Source of the DNA: Phyto melanocephala
Lineage: Eukaryota; Arthropoda; Insecta; Diptera; Rhinophoridae
DNA: 64,000 bases
Reading direction: 5' to 3'
Assembly: GCA_941918925.1 (NCBI GenBank)
Contig: OW799236.1
Span: forward strand, 67,856,465-67,920,464
Position 1 is the first letter of the stretch. Each line of letters begins with the position of its first letter. The notes under the pieces were generated by a model that saw nothing but the letters and a program-made list of their open reading frames with translations, was not told the origin of the DNA and did no database searches. A program made the translations under genes and the position numbers. This document shows, piece after piece, positions 1-12,405 of the stretch.

Positions 1-1303
1 TAGAAAATACAAAAAGTACCATAAATATTCAAAAAAGTACCTTTTTGGTCGCCCATAACATTTTTAGTCGCACCTGTAATCAAAAGTCCCTAATTGTACA
101 ATCCTACCTTCATAAACGTAGAAAATATTAAAAGTACCGCAAAAATTCAAAAAAGTACCTTTTTGGTCGACCATAACATTTTCAGTCTCACCTTGTATCA
201 ATAGCCACCAATTTCGTAATTCTAGCTTCGCAAACATTGAAAATACAAAAAGCACCATTAAAATTCAATAAAGTACTTTTTGTCGCCCATAACATTTTTA
301 GTCTCACCTGGAATCAAAAGTCCTTTATTTAACAATTATACCTTTATAAACGTAGAAAATACAAAAAGTACCATAGAAAAGCGAAAAAGTACATTTTTGG
401 TCCAAGTTCCAAATTCCAAGTTCGAAATGTTCAAAAATCTATGTAACAAAATATTTTAATTGACATGGTTTGAAGTCAGTAAATCTACTCTTTTTTGCAT
501 AAAAGTAATTATGTTCTAAAAAGTACCAAACTCCTTTCCCGGTTTTCCCCTTTTTTCACCTGTTAGGAATGTGTTTAAATTTTTACTTAATTACGTGATT
601 TTTTATGTCTGGTGAAAACCCAATTAAAAATTTTGTGAAACTTGGCCTAATTGGTCTAATTAGGAATTACATACATATTCCGGAATTTTCCCCTTTGTGG
701 TACCTTTTTTGTCCCCAAAAAAGTTTCCAAAAATTTCACCTAAATAATTGTCCATATTCTATTAGGAATTAATAATTGTCAAATTTTGTCCCATTGAACA
801 ATATAAGAAAAGTTTCTTTTAAAAAAAGTACCAACAAAAGGGAAAATTTTTACCCCTTATACATGTGAATTTGAAAAAAGTGCCGAATTCTTATTAATAT
901 TTTTTTGCGGATTACTTAATACAGTTTAATTATTTTTCTAGCTTTATGCGTTTGGAAGTTACGCAGGGTACGAAAAAAGTATCAAATTATAGTTTTTACC
1001 CGTTTTTTTCCCTTAGGGGTTGAAATTTCAAAAAAAGCCAGACACCTGTCAGCTTATTTTATGTGCAAATTACAATACTTTTTCAATTTAATTTGTATCA
1101 TTTTTAGTTTAGCAGATATAAGATTACCGATTTTACCCATTTTTTCCCTTTTTTACCCCCTTAAAGTACGAATTTCCAAAAATCCCTTCTTAGTGGAGCT
1201 ATACATTGAAAAAGGAACCGATTGTCCAAATTTCATGTCTCTAGCTCTTTGCGTCTGGGCTGTGCAATGACGAATCAGTCAGTTACTCTTTTATATATAA
1301 AGA
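1..1303 (-). mobile_element. Helitron family H2, 5' part, 3' end outside the window
   Basis: A non-coding Helitron fragment on the minus strand. Read on that strand it begins at 1303 with TC followed by TTTATATATAAAAGAG, preceded by a host A (T at 1304), as expected for Helitrons, which insert between A and T. The 1-400 part is a tandem array of about 120-bp units containing AAAGTACC, TTTTTGGTCGCCCATAACAT and TAAACGTAGAAAATAC. The 400-1260 part is the family body and matches 12460-13340 and 41290-42130. The 3' hairpin and CTAG end seen at 10347 would lie to the left of base 1. No Rep or helicase coding is visible. Confidence 0.7.
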
Positions 1304-1309
1304 TTTGGC

Positions 1310-1500
1310 ACTATTGCTCTTTTGGCAGAAACTTAGTAATAGTTTAGGGAGCCATAATCCTCACTTTTCTTAATATATAAAATGTTGAGGTAAATTTTAA
1401 CAAAATTTTTTTTTTGTCAATAATAAAATAATAATAAAATAAAAAATAATTTTTTTAAATTAAAAACTTATTATTATTATTAATTACGTTATTATAAAAT
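1310..1500. repeat. AT-rich low-complexity spacer
   Basis: Runs of A, T and ATAATA/TTATTA between the Helitron end and the LINE relic. No gene signal is seen. Confidence 0.6.
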
Positions 1501-1503
1501 AAA

Positions 1504-2372
1504 ATTGTGGTCCGCGATTGAAAATCGAAAACGTCTTCGTAAAGCTCACATACAAGCAAAATCAATAGCTGCAAAAGAGGTACTGCGACGTTGAAAGCAA
1601 ACAATGGCTCAGGGTTAACAACAACTTATCAACAACTAGAACGTTGGCGCGAACACTTCTCGACACAATCGTCAACTGAACACAGTGATAACCAGGCTGA
1701 GACGGCAATGCTTGCTAAACGACGCAACTCAAGTAACCCCGCTGATCAGGATCGCATGGCTCAACAATAAAATTCCTGCGGATGGGAAAGAAGGTGTAGT
1801 AGTTACAATCCCTGAAAACGGTGGCATTACACAGTATAAAAATTGGCGAGGTATTACCGTGATTAACGCTATAGGAAAAATAATGGCAACATTGATATTG
1901 TAACGAACAGGCTGGTTTAAGGCCTGTACGATCATGTGTCGATCATGTGAATACTCTACGTATTATTATTAAGCAATCGGCAGAGTACAACATACCCTTG
2001 TATCTGCTCTTCGTAGATTTTGAGAGAGCTTTTGACACAATATCCCGTAAATCTATATGGTCTGCACTAATTGGTAAAGGTACACCGGAAAAAATCGTCA
2101 CTCTAATACGCGAGTTGTACAAAGATGCCGAGTGTAAGGTCTGTTTAAACGGAAATGAAAGCAAACCCTTCATAACTGCAGCTAGCGTAAAGCAGGGTTG
2201 TATCGTGTCCCCCACATTATTTATTATGCTTTTGGATTGTGTAATGAAAAAATCAACAGGGAAGCCCCTATCGGCATTCGATGGAATATTCTATCACGAC
2301 ATCATATTAAATAAACTAGAATATTTAGCTTTTAATTCTCTTTCGGTCACCTTAACAATATTTGTTAAATAA
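1504..2372 (+). pseudogene. LINE (RTE-like) reverse transcriptase relic
   Basis: The conceptual protein falls in several frames. First comes a linker with a TYQQLERWREHF segment (about 1620-1675), typical of the endonuclease-to-RT linker of RTE/CR1-type LINEs. Next is RT block 1-2 with KNWRGITVINAIGKIMA (about 1835-1890), then EQAGLRPVRSCVDHVNTLRI (about 1904-1960). Block A follows with LLFVDFERAFD (about 2005-2040), whose first Asp is catalytic, and block B has VKQGCIVSPTLFIMLLD (about 2185-2240). The YADD catalytic box that should follow is not found; the frame decays after 2260. There are stops at about 1594, 1768 and 1902. The endonuclease domain is missing. This is a dead, truncated copy; the clade is inferred from motif style only. 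Confidence 0.8.
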
Positions 2373-2412
2373 ATAAAATTAAATAAAATTAACAAGTAAA
2401 TAAATTAAAATT

Positions 2413-4285
2413 AACAAGTAAGAGCACTATATTCGGCTGTGCCGAATCTTTCATACCCACCACCAATTTATTTATTATTTTGTTAATCGCTATAGAATAA
2501 TCTCTTTATAATAAAATATGTATCACTTTCTTTGTAGAGGGTGGTTAAATTTTAAGAGCCCATGTTTAAGGTGAACCACATCTAAACGTCAACTTTTTTC
2601 TTGTATTCCATTTGACATTTCTCAATCTCAGACTAACTCAATTTGAACCGTGGAAAGATTCGCAATCGAGCAACGCTTTTAAATATTAAAGATTTTTATA
2701 AAAATGGGCGTTCAAATCAAAATGCATTTTGTGCACTTCGTGATTCTTTTGGTTTTGGATTATGTTAATCGTTCGAATTCGTCCACAATCGTGAGAAGTG
2801 TAAAAAATATCTAAATGTCTGCAAAGCAGGTCTGTATGAAATGTGAAAACATCTGTAAATGCCATCTTAGTTCGTTGAATGGGAAACATTGCTGTTTTTC
2901 ACGATAACGTGGCAAAAGAGCAAGCAACCTCGACTTATCATCGTGCCCAACAATCGAGCATCAACAGTGTCATTGAAAATTTGGACTATCGGATCGTGGT
3001 GTGCTGCCTAGGTTTGGGGGGCCATTTGGCCGATATTTTGTTCCATACATAATTGAAGCATACAAATATTATCATTATAAAAATAAATGATAATAATTTC
3101 ATAATAATTTTATTCAAAATCAACATAGTCCCTTAAAATAAAACCACCCATTATAACTTCGGTATGCTAGTAAAATGTTTTCGTAAATTTAGTCTTTCAA
3201 TGAAAGTGGCCGTTAAAATACGCGTGTCAATAAAGTTTCTGCTAATAAACATAACTTAGATATTTCAATATAGTCCTTTAGTATTCCAAAATCTTTATTC
3301 ATAGAGAATTTACATGAATTTAAGAGGAAGAAAGTAAATTTAAGGTTAAATTTTAAGGGCCACAGGGTGATTTAAAATATACATTCTCTGCATTTTTCTA
3401 AAACGGGAAATTTATTAGTAAGATTTTGATTTTTAAACTTCTATAACATTTTGCTTTTAAAAGATTTTCAAACGAAATAAGTTTTGTATAATTTCAAAAT
3501 TTGTTAGCATTTGTTAGTACATGTAAATAAATTGTTTATAATGTTATAATGTTTCCTAAATTCCCATTTTTAAAAAGAGCATAATTTCAGAAGAACATAA
3601 GCATAAGTTGTTAGCATGCCATCTAGTAGTTGCTAGTAGAGTCATCTATCTTATCATCTTTATCTTATTTTTAGCTACAGTACAATAAATGGCGCAGTGT
3701 AAGATGAATAAATGCTAATATATATGACTAATATATTTTTATAAAAATTTAAAGAAAAAAGTGTGCGTGGCACATCTTCTTTCCGTTATAACGAAGACTT
3801 TGACCAAAAAACCATGTTTGCAATATTTCAGAATCGTACATATAGTTTTGTCAGTTTTATTACGTTTTAAATTTGAAATATACACTGTGCGGTATAAGTT
3901 TTCGTATATTTTTATCTATAACTCTTTTCCTAATTCATAGATTTAAGCGATTTTCAGGGAAAAATATTCTTTTGACTCGATAAATATATATTCGTAGTTT
4001 CATGACTACGTTTATGCGTCTGGACACAATTGTATTTTATTCGATGTTCGAAGGACACGGTTTTTTTCGACCTACTCTTGCATTACGCGCTATAACTTTC
4101 TTTCTGATATTCCGATTTAGCCCATTTTCAATACCAAACAAACCTTGTCCAAAAGAAAGATTCTGGCCCCCTAGCTTTTTCGGTGCGACCTCTATCGTGC
4201 TTTCAACAGACGGACAGACGGACGGACATAGCTAGATCGTTATAAGATCAAACCCCGATTCGGAATATATTATTATAATATTATT
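2413..4285 (+). mobile_element. Palindrome-headed repeat (family P), copy 1
   Basis: Starts with ACAAGTAAGAGCACTATA, then the 15-base palindrome TTCGGCTGTGCCGAA and TACCCACCACC. The body contains motifs shared by all copies: GTCTTTCAATGAAAGTGG, TTCGATGTTCGAAGGACACG and a GACGGACAGACGGACGGACA run at about 4210. A mariner relic is embedded at 2537-3152. The usual 3' end GGTGGCGGGTATAAAAA is missing; similarity stops at about 4285. It is nearly identical through 2537-4020 to the copy at 58001. I do not recognise its superfamily, and no transposase of its own is visible. Confidence 0.7.
2537..3152 (+). mobile_element. Mariner relic nested in family P copy 1
   Basis: Ends are imperfect inverted repeats, GAGGGTGGTTAAATTTTAAG on the left and its complement near 3127-3150, with TA on each side. 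Inside is a broken transposase N-terminus: the YKNGRSNQNAFCALRDSF segment (about 2690-2750) is the helix-turn-helix region of mariner transposases, followed by linker remnants. The catalytic domain is deleted, and the sequence jumps to the last residues before the stop (about 3030-3085). Non-autonomous and dead. Confidence 0.75.
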
Positions 4286-4289
4286 TTTT

Positions 4290-5332
4290 TTCCATGTGTG
4301 GCTGTGTCTGTTAACAAATTTTATGTTTTGTTAATAAAAAAATTAAAATTAAAACAAAAAAGTTAGAAAGTGTATGAAAATGTATTTTTTTTTTGGTTTG
4401 AATAATATTAATCAAAAAATATTTTATTAAACAAACTGTGCTCAAACTAAATTTATTTGTTTTGCAAAATATTTTGCTAACAGTGTTAACAAAACAAACA
4501 AAAAAGTATAAAATATTTGAGTGCATGTGTTTTGTTTGTTTAGAAATTATTGCAAAAAAAAGGTATAAGTGGCTGATTTTGAAATTTGGGTTCGCATTGC
4601 CGACCGTACGTTCGACATAAATGAATCAAATTTTGTATGCAAATTCTTACGTTTTCTTTTGTGTCATCTTTCGCTTAGAATGAAAAAGAATACATTAATT
4701 CGACATCGCTAAACAGGCTATAACTAAATTCAGAAGAAGGTTTCTGTCTTTATTTATTTGAGAATAGTTCAAGCATAAATAAATATTAGTTTTTAATTTA
4801 TAATTAAAATTTTTAATAATATTTTGTGAATGTGAATGTTTGTGAATGGAAAAATTAAATCTTTAATGCGTCTCAAAATATATATGTTTTTATTTATATA
4901 CATACCTCCTTAGTGATCTGAGTAATTTTGTTTTGCCACATGGTTGCCAAAGGAACGAGAATTACATTTATTAAATAATAAGAATATTTTCGATAAATTT
5001 GTTATCTTGTAAAGGGTATTAAAAATTCGTATGTAGAATTCATATACAGATTTTTTTGTTAAACATTAGCAAGTATATATGTATATTAATATTTTTATTA
5101 TTGTCTTGTTCATATCACAAGTAAGTAATCAAATATTATACATAAGTTATCTTGCATTCTGTAACAATCAGCCATTTACTCGGCAACAGAGGAATTCATA
5201 CAATATTAATAATACATAAAAGAGATTGTCATAAAAATGGTGTAATAAACTACATCTCAAAATAACTTTTGCCTTTTAACACATGTTATCAACTTTCTTT
5301 TGACAAATAAAAACAAAATTTAACACACAAAA
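4290..5332. other. AT-rich stretch without recognised features
   Basis: No coding frame with family motifs and no clear repeat ends. Open frames here are short and low-complexity. Confidence 0.5.
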
Positions 5333-5352
5333 TCTATATATATAAAAGTGAA

Positions 5353-5403
<51 letters not shown>

Positions 5404-6100
5404 GCTATAGACTCTGAAACTGTAAAACCGATCGGGCTCAAACTTTGGTAAGTTGTTGTACACATACCGGGGAGTGTTTATGGATGAAAAAAAGTGGGCG
5501 GGGCCACGCCCATAAAAAATTACTTATCAGTTTTAGCTACTTGCACTTGACCGATTTTTCTGAAACTTTGCACACATATCGAGCTGTCATGACTAAATAA
5601 TTTCGTGATAAAAAAAGTGGGCGGGGCCACGCCCCTAAAAAAGTTTTAACTTTGAGGTACTTGCACTGGACCGATTTTTCTGAAACTTTGCACACATATT
5701 AAGCTGTCATGGCTTTATAATTTCGTGATTAAAAAGTGGGCGGGGCCACGCCCATAAAAAAGGCTATAATTTTGAGGTACTTGCATCAGACCGATTTTTC
5801 TGAAACTTTGCACACATATTGAGCTGTCATGACTAAATAATTTCAAGATTAGAAAAGTGGGCAGTGCCACGCCCATAAAAACAATTTTAATTTTGGGATC
5901 CTTGCACTGGTCCGATTCTTCTGAAACTTTGCACACATATTGAGCTGTTATGACTTTACAATTTCGTGACTAGAAAAGTAGGAAATGCCACGCCCATAAA
6001 AAATTATAATTTTTAGGTTTTTGCACTTGATATTCAATTAAAATTCAGAATGCATTTCGATTTATTAAGGGGCGTAGCAACGCGCGCCGGGTTTGGCTAG
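5333..6100 (+). mobile_element. Helitron family H1, non-autonomous copy 1
   Basis: A complete short Helitron. It begins TCTATATATATAAAAGTGAA at 5333 after a host A, has a (TG)n run, and ends with CTAG at 6097-6100 before a host T. The 3' end has GGCG and CGCC arms (6071-6088) upstream of GGGTTTGGCTAG, which can form the terminal hairpin expected of Helitrons. The body is about five units of roughly 117 bp, each with CCGATTTTTCTGAAACTTTG and a palindromic GGGCGGGGCCACGCCC-type block. It has no coding capacity. Confidence 0.88.
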
Positions 6101-7390
6101 TCTTCAAATAAAAACAAAGAAATAAAATATAGCGGATTATGTTATATTCGTACTTTTTAATAATTTCCTGCATATTTTAAACAAAAGGATTGAGTACATT
6201 TCATTTCCGATATAATACTTAGAAGAAAAAATACATGAACACATGCACGCAAAGGGTTTTTACTAATACATTCACACAAACGGATTATAAAATGTTATGT
6301 AGCAAAGATCTGTATAAAAAATTACATACAATTTACATAAAAATGTGTTAAGCTGAAAGATGTAAAAATTAAGTACGTATGTGTGCGCTTGTTTGAAATT
6401 TTGTTTAACTGCCTCAACACAAATACATATGTAATATATTATCCATATTTATACGTTTTTATATTTTTGTAATATTTACATTATGCATGTTTCATAGTTG
6501 TTTGTGGATTTGTTAAGAAGCAGCAACACTAGCACCATCAACAACAAAATATGGTATATTTGTATGCGTCTGTATATTTCATATTCCATATTGTATGTAG
6601 AATTTCAAAATCAACAAGGTTTATAAATGTGAATTATTAAATTTTTTTGGGCATCTTTTTTTCTTTTTTTTTTTAATAGGAGGTAGTTTGTACATTTCTG
6701 TATTTAATAATAGAATATTTTTCCTTTTTTATGATAAGTTTTCATGTGTGTGAATATTAAAGTAAACGTGCATACATTTGCATTGTACATTTTTCTACAT
6801 AAATAATTTCTGTTCTGTTGACATCTGTAAAAAGTACAATAAATATGTTTCTCACTCAATATTATTTTACTCGTTTATCGCCATTGTTTAATTAATTTAA
6901 ATATTTTTGTACAAATATAAGAAACATAATTATTTAAACATCAGTGCATGAAAACATAATTCCTTTAGACTAAGAAAATTAAATTACTTATTTTCATTCT
7001 AAAATAAACAAGAAACTTTAATTTTTGTTATTCTTTAAAAATATATTTTTTAATTATTACAGACAACAAATTTTTCATATCAATAGTATAATTTTGTTGT
7101 TTCAATCAAGTATTTTTTTGTCGTTATATAACATGCTGTAATAACGACCATATAATTATACTACCAGAAATTTTTTTTTACGATTTTAAACAGTTCTAGT
7201 TATGACATTTTGTTTTTATGCTTCATGCTTAGATATACATTCGCCATTTGGTCTTATACTTCTACAATATTAGTTTTCGGTTCAACCATAATGCCGAATG
7301 TTAATTAATAGTCGCAGCGTTAAAACTTCAAATTTAAAGTTCTTGCCCAACATAATTTCACATATCTATTTAACAGTGTTTGACGAATTC
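6101..7390. other. AT-rich stretch without recognised features
   Basis: Long A/T runs and short low-complexity frames only. No gene or TE end was recognised. Confidence 0.5.
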
Positions 7391-7392
7391 AA

Positions 7393-8280
7393 CTATGAAG
7401 AGGTACACAATTGAGGAGAGCGTTACGATTGTTGGAGCTTTTTACGAATCAAAATGCCCTTTGTGCACTCCATGATTTTTTTGGTCAGCATAATTAATCA
7501 ATAGTGTCTACAATCGGGAGAATTGTATACAAGTTTCAGCAAACTAGTTCTGTAGGAAATCTGAAAACATCTGCACATGCTGAAAACATTGCTGTTGTTT
7601 GCGATAGTGTAGCAGAACGGCCGCCAATTTCAACTCGTCGTCGTTCCCAATTAACACGCTTGCAAGGTTCAATTGACTCAGGAACTGAAATCTACGGACC
7701 ATTTCAAGCGTCGTTAATATGCCAAGTGATTGGTTTAACGAAAGTTAGTTAAAGAAAATTCGATACATCCACAAAGAGTGACTGTTTGGTGCGGTTCATG
7801 GACTGGCGACATCATCCGCTCGTACTCCTTTGAAAATGATGTCGGCCGATAAAGTACCGTGAATGGTGTTCGCAGACCAGACCAGACCAGATATTTTTGA
7901 TATGGATATGGGCGATATGTGGTTTCAAAAAGATTGCGCCACTTGAAACATAGCCAATAAAATAATGACACTTTTGCGCGAGAAATTCAATAGCCGTGTT
8001 CAGGGCAATGTTAGTTGGCCGCCATCAACACTGGATGTAATTAACACCATTAGTCTTCTTTCTTGGGAATGTTTAAAAGAAAAAGTGTAAGTAAATAAAC
8101 CAAGTTCAATTCAAGACCTAAGAGATGAGATAATTCTTCACATTAACGAATTTGAACCTCAACTATTTCTCAGTTGCATTAAAAATATGAACCATCGAAT
8201 AGAAGTATTCCACCAAGGTCGTGTCGAGCACTTAGACGATATATTGTTTCATCCTTTTATCATAATAAAAAAATTTTAAG
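7393..8280 (+). pseudogene. Decayed mariner transposase
   Basis: A mariner/Tc1 transposase relic spread over several frames. The start ATGAAGAGGTACACAATTGA (about 7394) gives MKRYTIEESVTIVGAFYES, the N-terminal DNA-binding helix region. TIGRIVYKFQQTSSVGNLKT (about 7510-7570) is the second helix-turn-helix and linker. ISTRRRSQLTRL follows at about 7630. The catalytic domain shows HPQRVTVWCGSWTGDIIRSY (about 7770-7830). A frame with WFQKDCAT, a stop, then NIANKIMTLLREKF lies at about 7919-7990 and matches the family's WFQQDGATCHTA block, and SWPPSTLDV follows (8012-8040). The C-terminal tail HRIEVFHQGRVEHLDDILFH is at about 8190-8255. Part of the central domain is deleted. TIRs were not located. 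Confidence 0.8.
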
Positions 8281-8289
8281 ATATTTCCC

Positions 8290-10346
8290 TGACTCTATTT
8301 GTTTTCTCACAATTAATATCGTGCGTTTATGTTGCATATATTTTCGATGCCTGGCTAAAAGTGAAGTCTGTCTGTCTGTTTGTACGTGTGTATGTAAAAA
8401 TTAACTTTTAACTCAACCCCTGTTTTTTCCCGTATTTTTTATTATAAAAATTAACATCTTTTAAAGTCATTAAATTAATGCGAAAGTATATTTCTTAGAT
8501 AATGCACATTTTCAACAAAAATATTAAGAATAATTAACAATTAATTCTGAAATGGATAGACCTAGAAAAAACGAACATTAAGTTTAACTCGTATTCAAAA
8601 TGGTAGCTTATTTACTTCCGATGTTCACTATTTTAACAATTAAATTCTTTTGAATTAGAATAAACTTACAAAATATTGTACATCTTGCTTAGGTGAAAAT
8701 TACTTGTATTATTTGAGTACAATTATACGAATTATTCGGAAAGATATTGTAATGAAGAACTGCTACTAATCAGTCTAAATAATTTTAGTTATTTTCTCTT
8801 AAGCATAGGTTTTGCTATTTTATTTAAAAGAAAATGTATCGCAAGGTTGCTGCTGTGCTGTGTTGAAACATTTGCCAAATTCACAGCCAATCAAGAAGTT
8901 ACACCATGTAAAAATTTACTTCAATTGCAAAATATATTGTACATAATGTAAGAAGACAAATTTTTAAAAATGAGAACAATTATTTTAAAATCCGATGACA
9001 TACAACTTCAACGAATTTGGTTGCGAATTAAATAATTAATTTACTTAAAGTATTACAAACATCGACACGAACCAATTAATTTAGTTTACTTAATAAGGCC
9101 CACTTTCGAATATAACTACTCTTACACATATTTACGCTTCCGTGTGAACTCACATCTTCCTGCCAACATGCATACATAAACACTATGTTAATAGAAATTT
9201 TATTTAACGAAAGTGTAAATGCGTATTTCCGTTCGAATGAGTGACAATGCGGGGTAAGCATTTTGCATTTTGTAATATTCAGCTGTACATACTATGTGTT
9301 ACTGTAGGCTAGTGAGTTTAACTTTTTATATTTAATTTATATTTGTAGTAGTGTGCATATGTGCTGTTGAGTGTGTAATAATGACAATAACATGTTTACA
9401 TTTGCTAACTTGCCAACACATCTGCTTACAATGAATTTTTAGGCGAATGTAAATGTACATCTATAGAAGAGGATTTAAGAGACGGAGGCTACGCAAATAC
9501 AAAAAAGAATTAAGCGAATTAGCAAACTGTGAAGGTTTTCAAATGACACATGATGTGATGTGTTGATGCCTCAGATATAAAGGGAGGATTAAAACAAAGG
9601 TATTGTTTTTATTCACAAAACATGTATTTGTGCTTGTTTTTTAATTAAAATGTAAATTTTTGTTAAGCTTTTTCCTTTAACAAAATTGTTGCTATATTTC
9701 TTTTAAAAAATTTGAAATAATAGAACAAAAGATGTATTTGCCAGGCTTAAAATTGAATGAATTATGCACTTAAATAAAAAATTGTAAGGATATAATAATA
9801 AAGATATGCTTTAGTTTTTAATGAATTTAATAAGAAAAAAATATATTTTTATTTTAAATTGAAAAAAATTTCAAATTTTTAACTGCGGATAACAGGGCTT
9901 CGTCTATAATTTTTTTTAAATAAAGGAATTTTATTAAAGAAAAGGCAATTTTTTATTGCACCATTAAATGATTTACTAAGCGAAAAACAATTAATTTAGA
10001 TTTTTTTGGAGGAATCAAATGCCGTAGACGACAGGCAGCAATTGTAAAAAGTATTCATCACTTCGTGTACACTGCAAAATCAGTATCGATTGTGAGTACC
10101 ATAATTTTTGTCAATTGCATAATTTAGTTGGGATACTAGAATTTTGTAATTACATCTACAAAACTTATAAATAAGTATTCAGCACTAAGAAATTTTAATT
10201 CTTGCAGTTGAAATTTTATAACCACAAGAATTGAACCATTCGATTGGAAATTAATTTGATTGTCTCTTTTCTAGGTGTAAAGGTTTTTAGTGCACAGAAA
10301 ACAGTACCACCATTGTTTTCAATCTCAGAATTTACTTATGATATGA
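8290..10346. other. AT-rich stretch without recognised genes
   Basis: About 8350-8440 weakly resembles a decayed Helitron start (AAAAGTGAAGTCTGTCTGTC), but no 3' end pairs with it. The rest is low-complexity. Confidence 0.4.
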
Positions 10347-10376
10347 CTAGCATTTAACCCGCTACTTCGATAGCGC
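10347..10376 (-). other. Helitron H2 3' terminus with hairpin
   Basis: Minus strand: perfect stem CGCTA/TAGCG around TCGAAG, 13 bases before the CTAG end. A second copy of this terminus lies at 38628. Confidence 0.75.
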
Positions 10377-11245
10377 AGTTCTTACTATTTGTTGAATACT
10401 CAAGTTCTATTTATAATTATTAAATATTTTTGGTTAATTTTATGAAAATTTGCCTCCCTGATTCAATTTACTTTGATTTAAATAAATAAAAAGTAGAGTA
10501 AGTATATATCGGGCATATATTTCCTAACTAAAAGCAAGATCAATGCTACTGAGTTTCAAAAATTAAGATTCATAATTTGCAAAAATGATCCTAAAAATAA
10601 TAAAAGAAACATTTTTTCCTTCACTTAAACTTCCACTTGGTTTATTATTACCTACATTCAGAATTCTATGTATACAATATAAAAAAAAAAGAAAAAGTAA
10701 TTTTGATCGTCCATAATATTAGAAGTTAGACCTCGGATCAAAAAACACTAAATTTAACAATCCATGTTAGCAAACGTAAAAATACAAAGAGTACAATAAA
10801 AATGAGAAAAGGCTTTTTTTGTGTCTTTAATATCATTTTAATTCTAAACTTGAATCAATAATCCTTTATTTCACAATTTTAACTTTATAAACGTAAAATA
10901 TACAAAAAGTCCCATTAAAATTCAGAAGATTACCTTCTTGGTCGCCCATAACATTTTTAGTCTCACCTTGTATCAATAATCACTAATTTTAAAATTCTAG
11001 CTTCGCAAACGTTAAAAATACAAGAAGTACCATAAAAATTCAAGAAGTACCTTTTTGGTCGCCTATAAGATTCTTAGTTTCACCTGGAATCAATAGTCTT
11101 TAATTGTACAAGCCTATCTTCATAAACGTATAAAATTCAAAAAGTACCATAAAATTTCAAATAAGTACCTTTTTGGTCGACCATAACGTTTTTAGTCTCA
11201 CCTAGAATCAGTAGTCCTTTATTTTGCAATTCTACCTTTATAAAC

Positions 11246-11297
11246 GGCGCCGTGTTGCAATCCCATATACCATAACCCCATATTGGCTTTATAGCAC
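11246..11297 (+). repeat. Left 52-bp terminal inverted repeat
   Basis: Exact inverse of 12406-12457. Contains ATAACCCCATATTGGCTTTA, a motif repeated within the element. Confidence 0.95.
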
Positions 11298-11792
11298 CAG
11301 CGATGTGTTATAGTCCCATATGGGTTTATTTCCTTCAAATAAGTGAGATAATACCATATTAAAAATTTGAAATTTATGCTATAACCCCATATTGGCTTTA
11401 TTGCACTTTTTCCTGTGCGATAACCTAAAATAACAAAATAATTTGGTTTCCTTTTTATAGAAATAACATAGTATGACTGATTTTAACTTTTCGTAAAAGG
11501 GAAAATTCCCTTCTATTATAATATTTTTTTGCAAAATTATGGTTTCCCCTTTTACGAAATGCGCAATATAAGTGATTTTAACTTTTCATATATTTTGAAA
11601 ATAATCGAAATCAATCCCTTACAACTATTTTTTCATGGCATACTGAATTTTCTGCTGGGTTTTTTTTTGCAATCAATAATAGAGAGTGAACTAACTGTTA
11701 AACCTGTTTTGCATTGAATTGCCTAATAACTATGTTATCACATAAAAAGCGAATATTAAAAACAGTTTTGCGTATGCTGCTTAAAAATAAAT

Positions 11793-12167
11793 ATGGAAAA
11801 TTTTAAAAGAATGGAGAGTAATCGTTTAAACGCAAGGAAGATCTTACTAAATAAAAGCGATATTATAAATTTTTCTAATGTTCCCGGATTTATAATTGAT
11901 TCTTTTTTCGGAAAAAGAACTTATAAAGCGCAACTAATAGCTTGTGCTTTTGCTTTTGTTAATGGAATCAGCGAGTCGCAAATCCTTCAACTCATACGAT
12001 GGATACCTTTCACAAAAACTAACGAAAAAAAAATAACAGAATTACTCTTATGGCTGGCATATTCTCCGAACGCTCACAAGTACTATAGCTATAATGTCGA
12101 ACTTAATCAAGTAATATTTTGTAACGGAGATTTACGAAAATATGGCGTAAGAAAACAAAGAAATTAA
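11793..12167 (+). CDS. Unrecognised 124-aa protein of the 52-bp-TIR transposon
   Basis: A complete open frame from ATG to TAA in the middle of the transposon. I do not recognise it. The first 30 residues are basic and polar (MENFKRMESNRLNARKILLN). Residues about 45-70 form a mixed hydrophobic helix with AQLIACAFAFVNGISESQIL. Next comes KKITELLLWLAYSPNAHKYY, and the end is basic (LRKYGVRKQRN), so nucleic-acid contact is possible. No signal peptide or clear membrane segment is seen, and no DDE, zinc finger or nuclease motif. Its uninterrupted state inside an element with perfect TIRs suggests recent activity. It may be an accessory or DNA-binding protein, a fragment of a larger transposase lost by internal deletion, or a chance frame. 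A further small open frame at 11529-11717 on the same strand may belong to it but shows nothing recognisable. Confidence 0.5.
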   Translation: MENFKRMESNRLNARKILLNKSDIINFSNVPGFIIDSFFGKRTYKAQLIACAFAFVNGISESQILQLIRWIPFTKTNEKKITELLLWLAYSPNAHKYYSYNVELNQVIFCNGDLRKYGVRKQRN

Positions 12168-12405
12168 ATAAAATTTTTAATTTATAACTGTTCGTGGGGG
12201 CTAATTCGTACACCCTACAAAATCATTTGGTTTCATTTGTATACAAATGTCTAATAATACAATATGAGTTTATTCCCTTCAAATAAGTGAGGTAATACCA
12301 TGTTTAAAATTTAAAATTTGTGCTATAACCCCATATTGGCTTTATTGCATTTTATTTTGTGCGATAACCCCAAACCCAAATTATGGGTTTATAGCATAGG
12401 AAAAA

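Noticed and set aside
5333..6100. Regularly spaced palindromic repeats resembling a CRISPR array
   Set aside because: The units are about 117 bp and similar throughout, without unique spacers, and lie inside Helitron ends in a eukaryotic genome. It is a minisatellite.
8350..8440. Possible decayed Helitron 5' end (AAAAGTGAAGTCTGTCTGTC)
   Set aside because: The TCTATATATATA start is absent and no matching 3' hairpin or CTAG follows.
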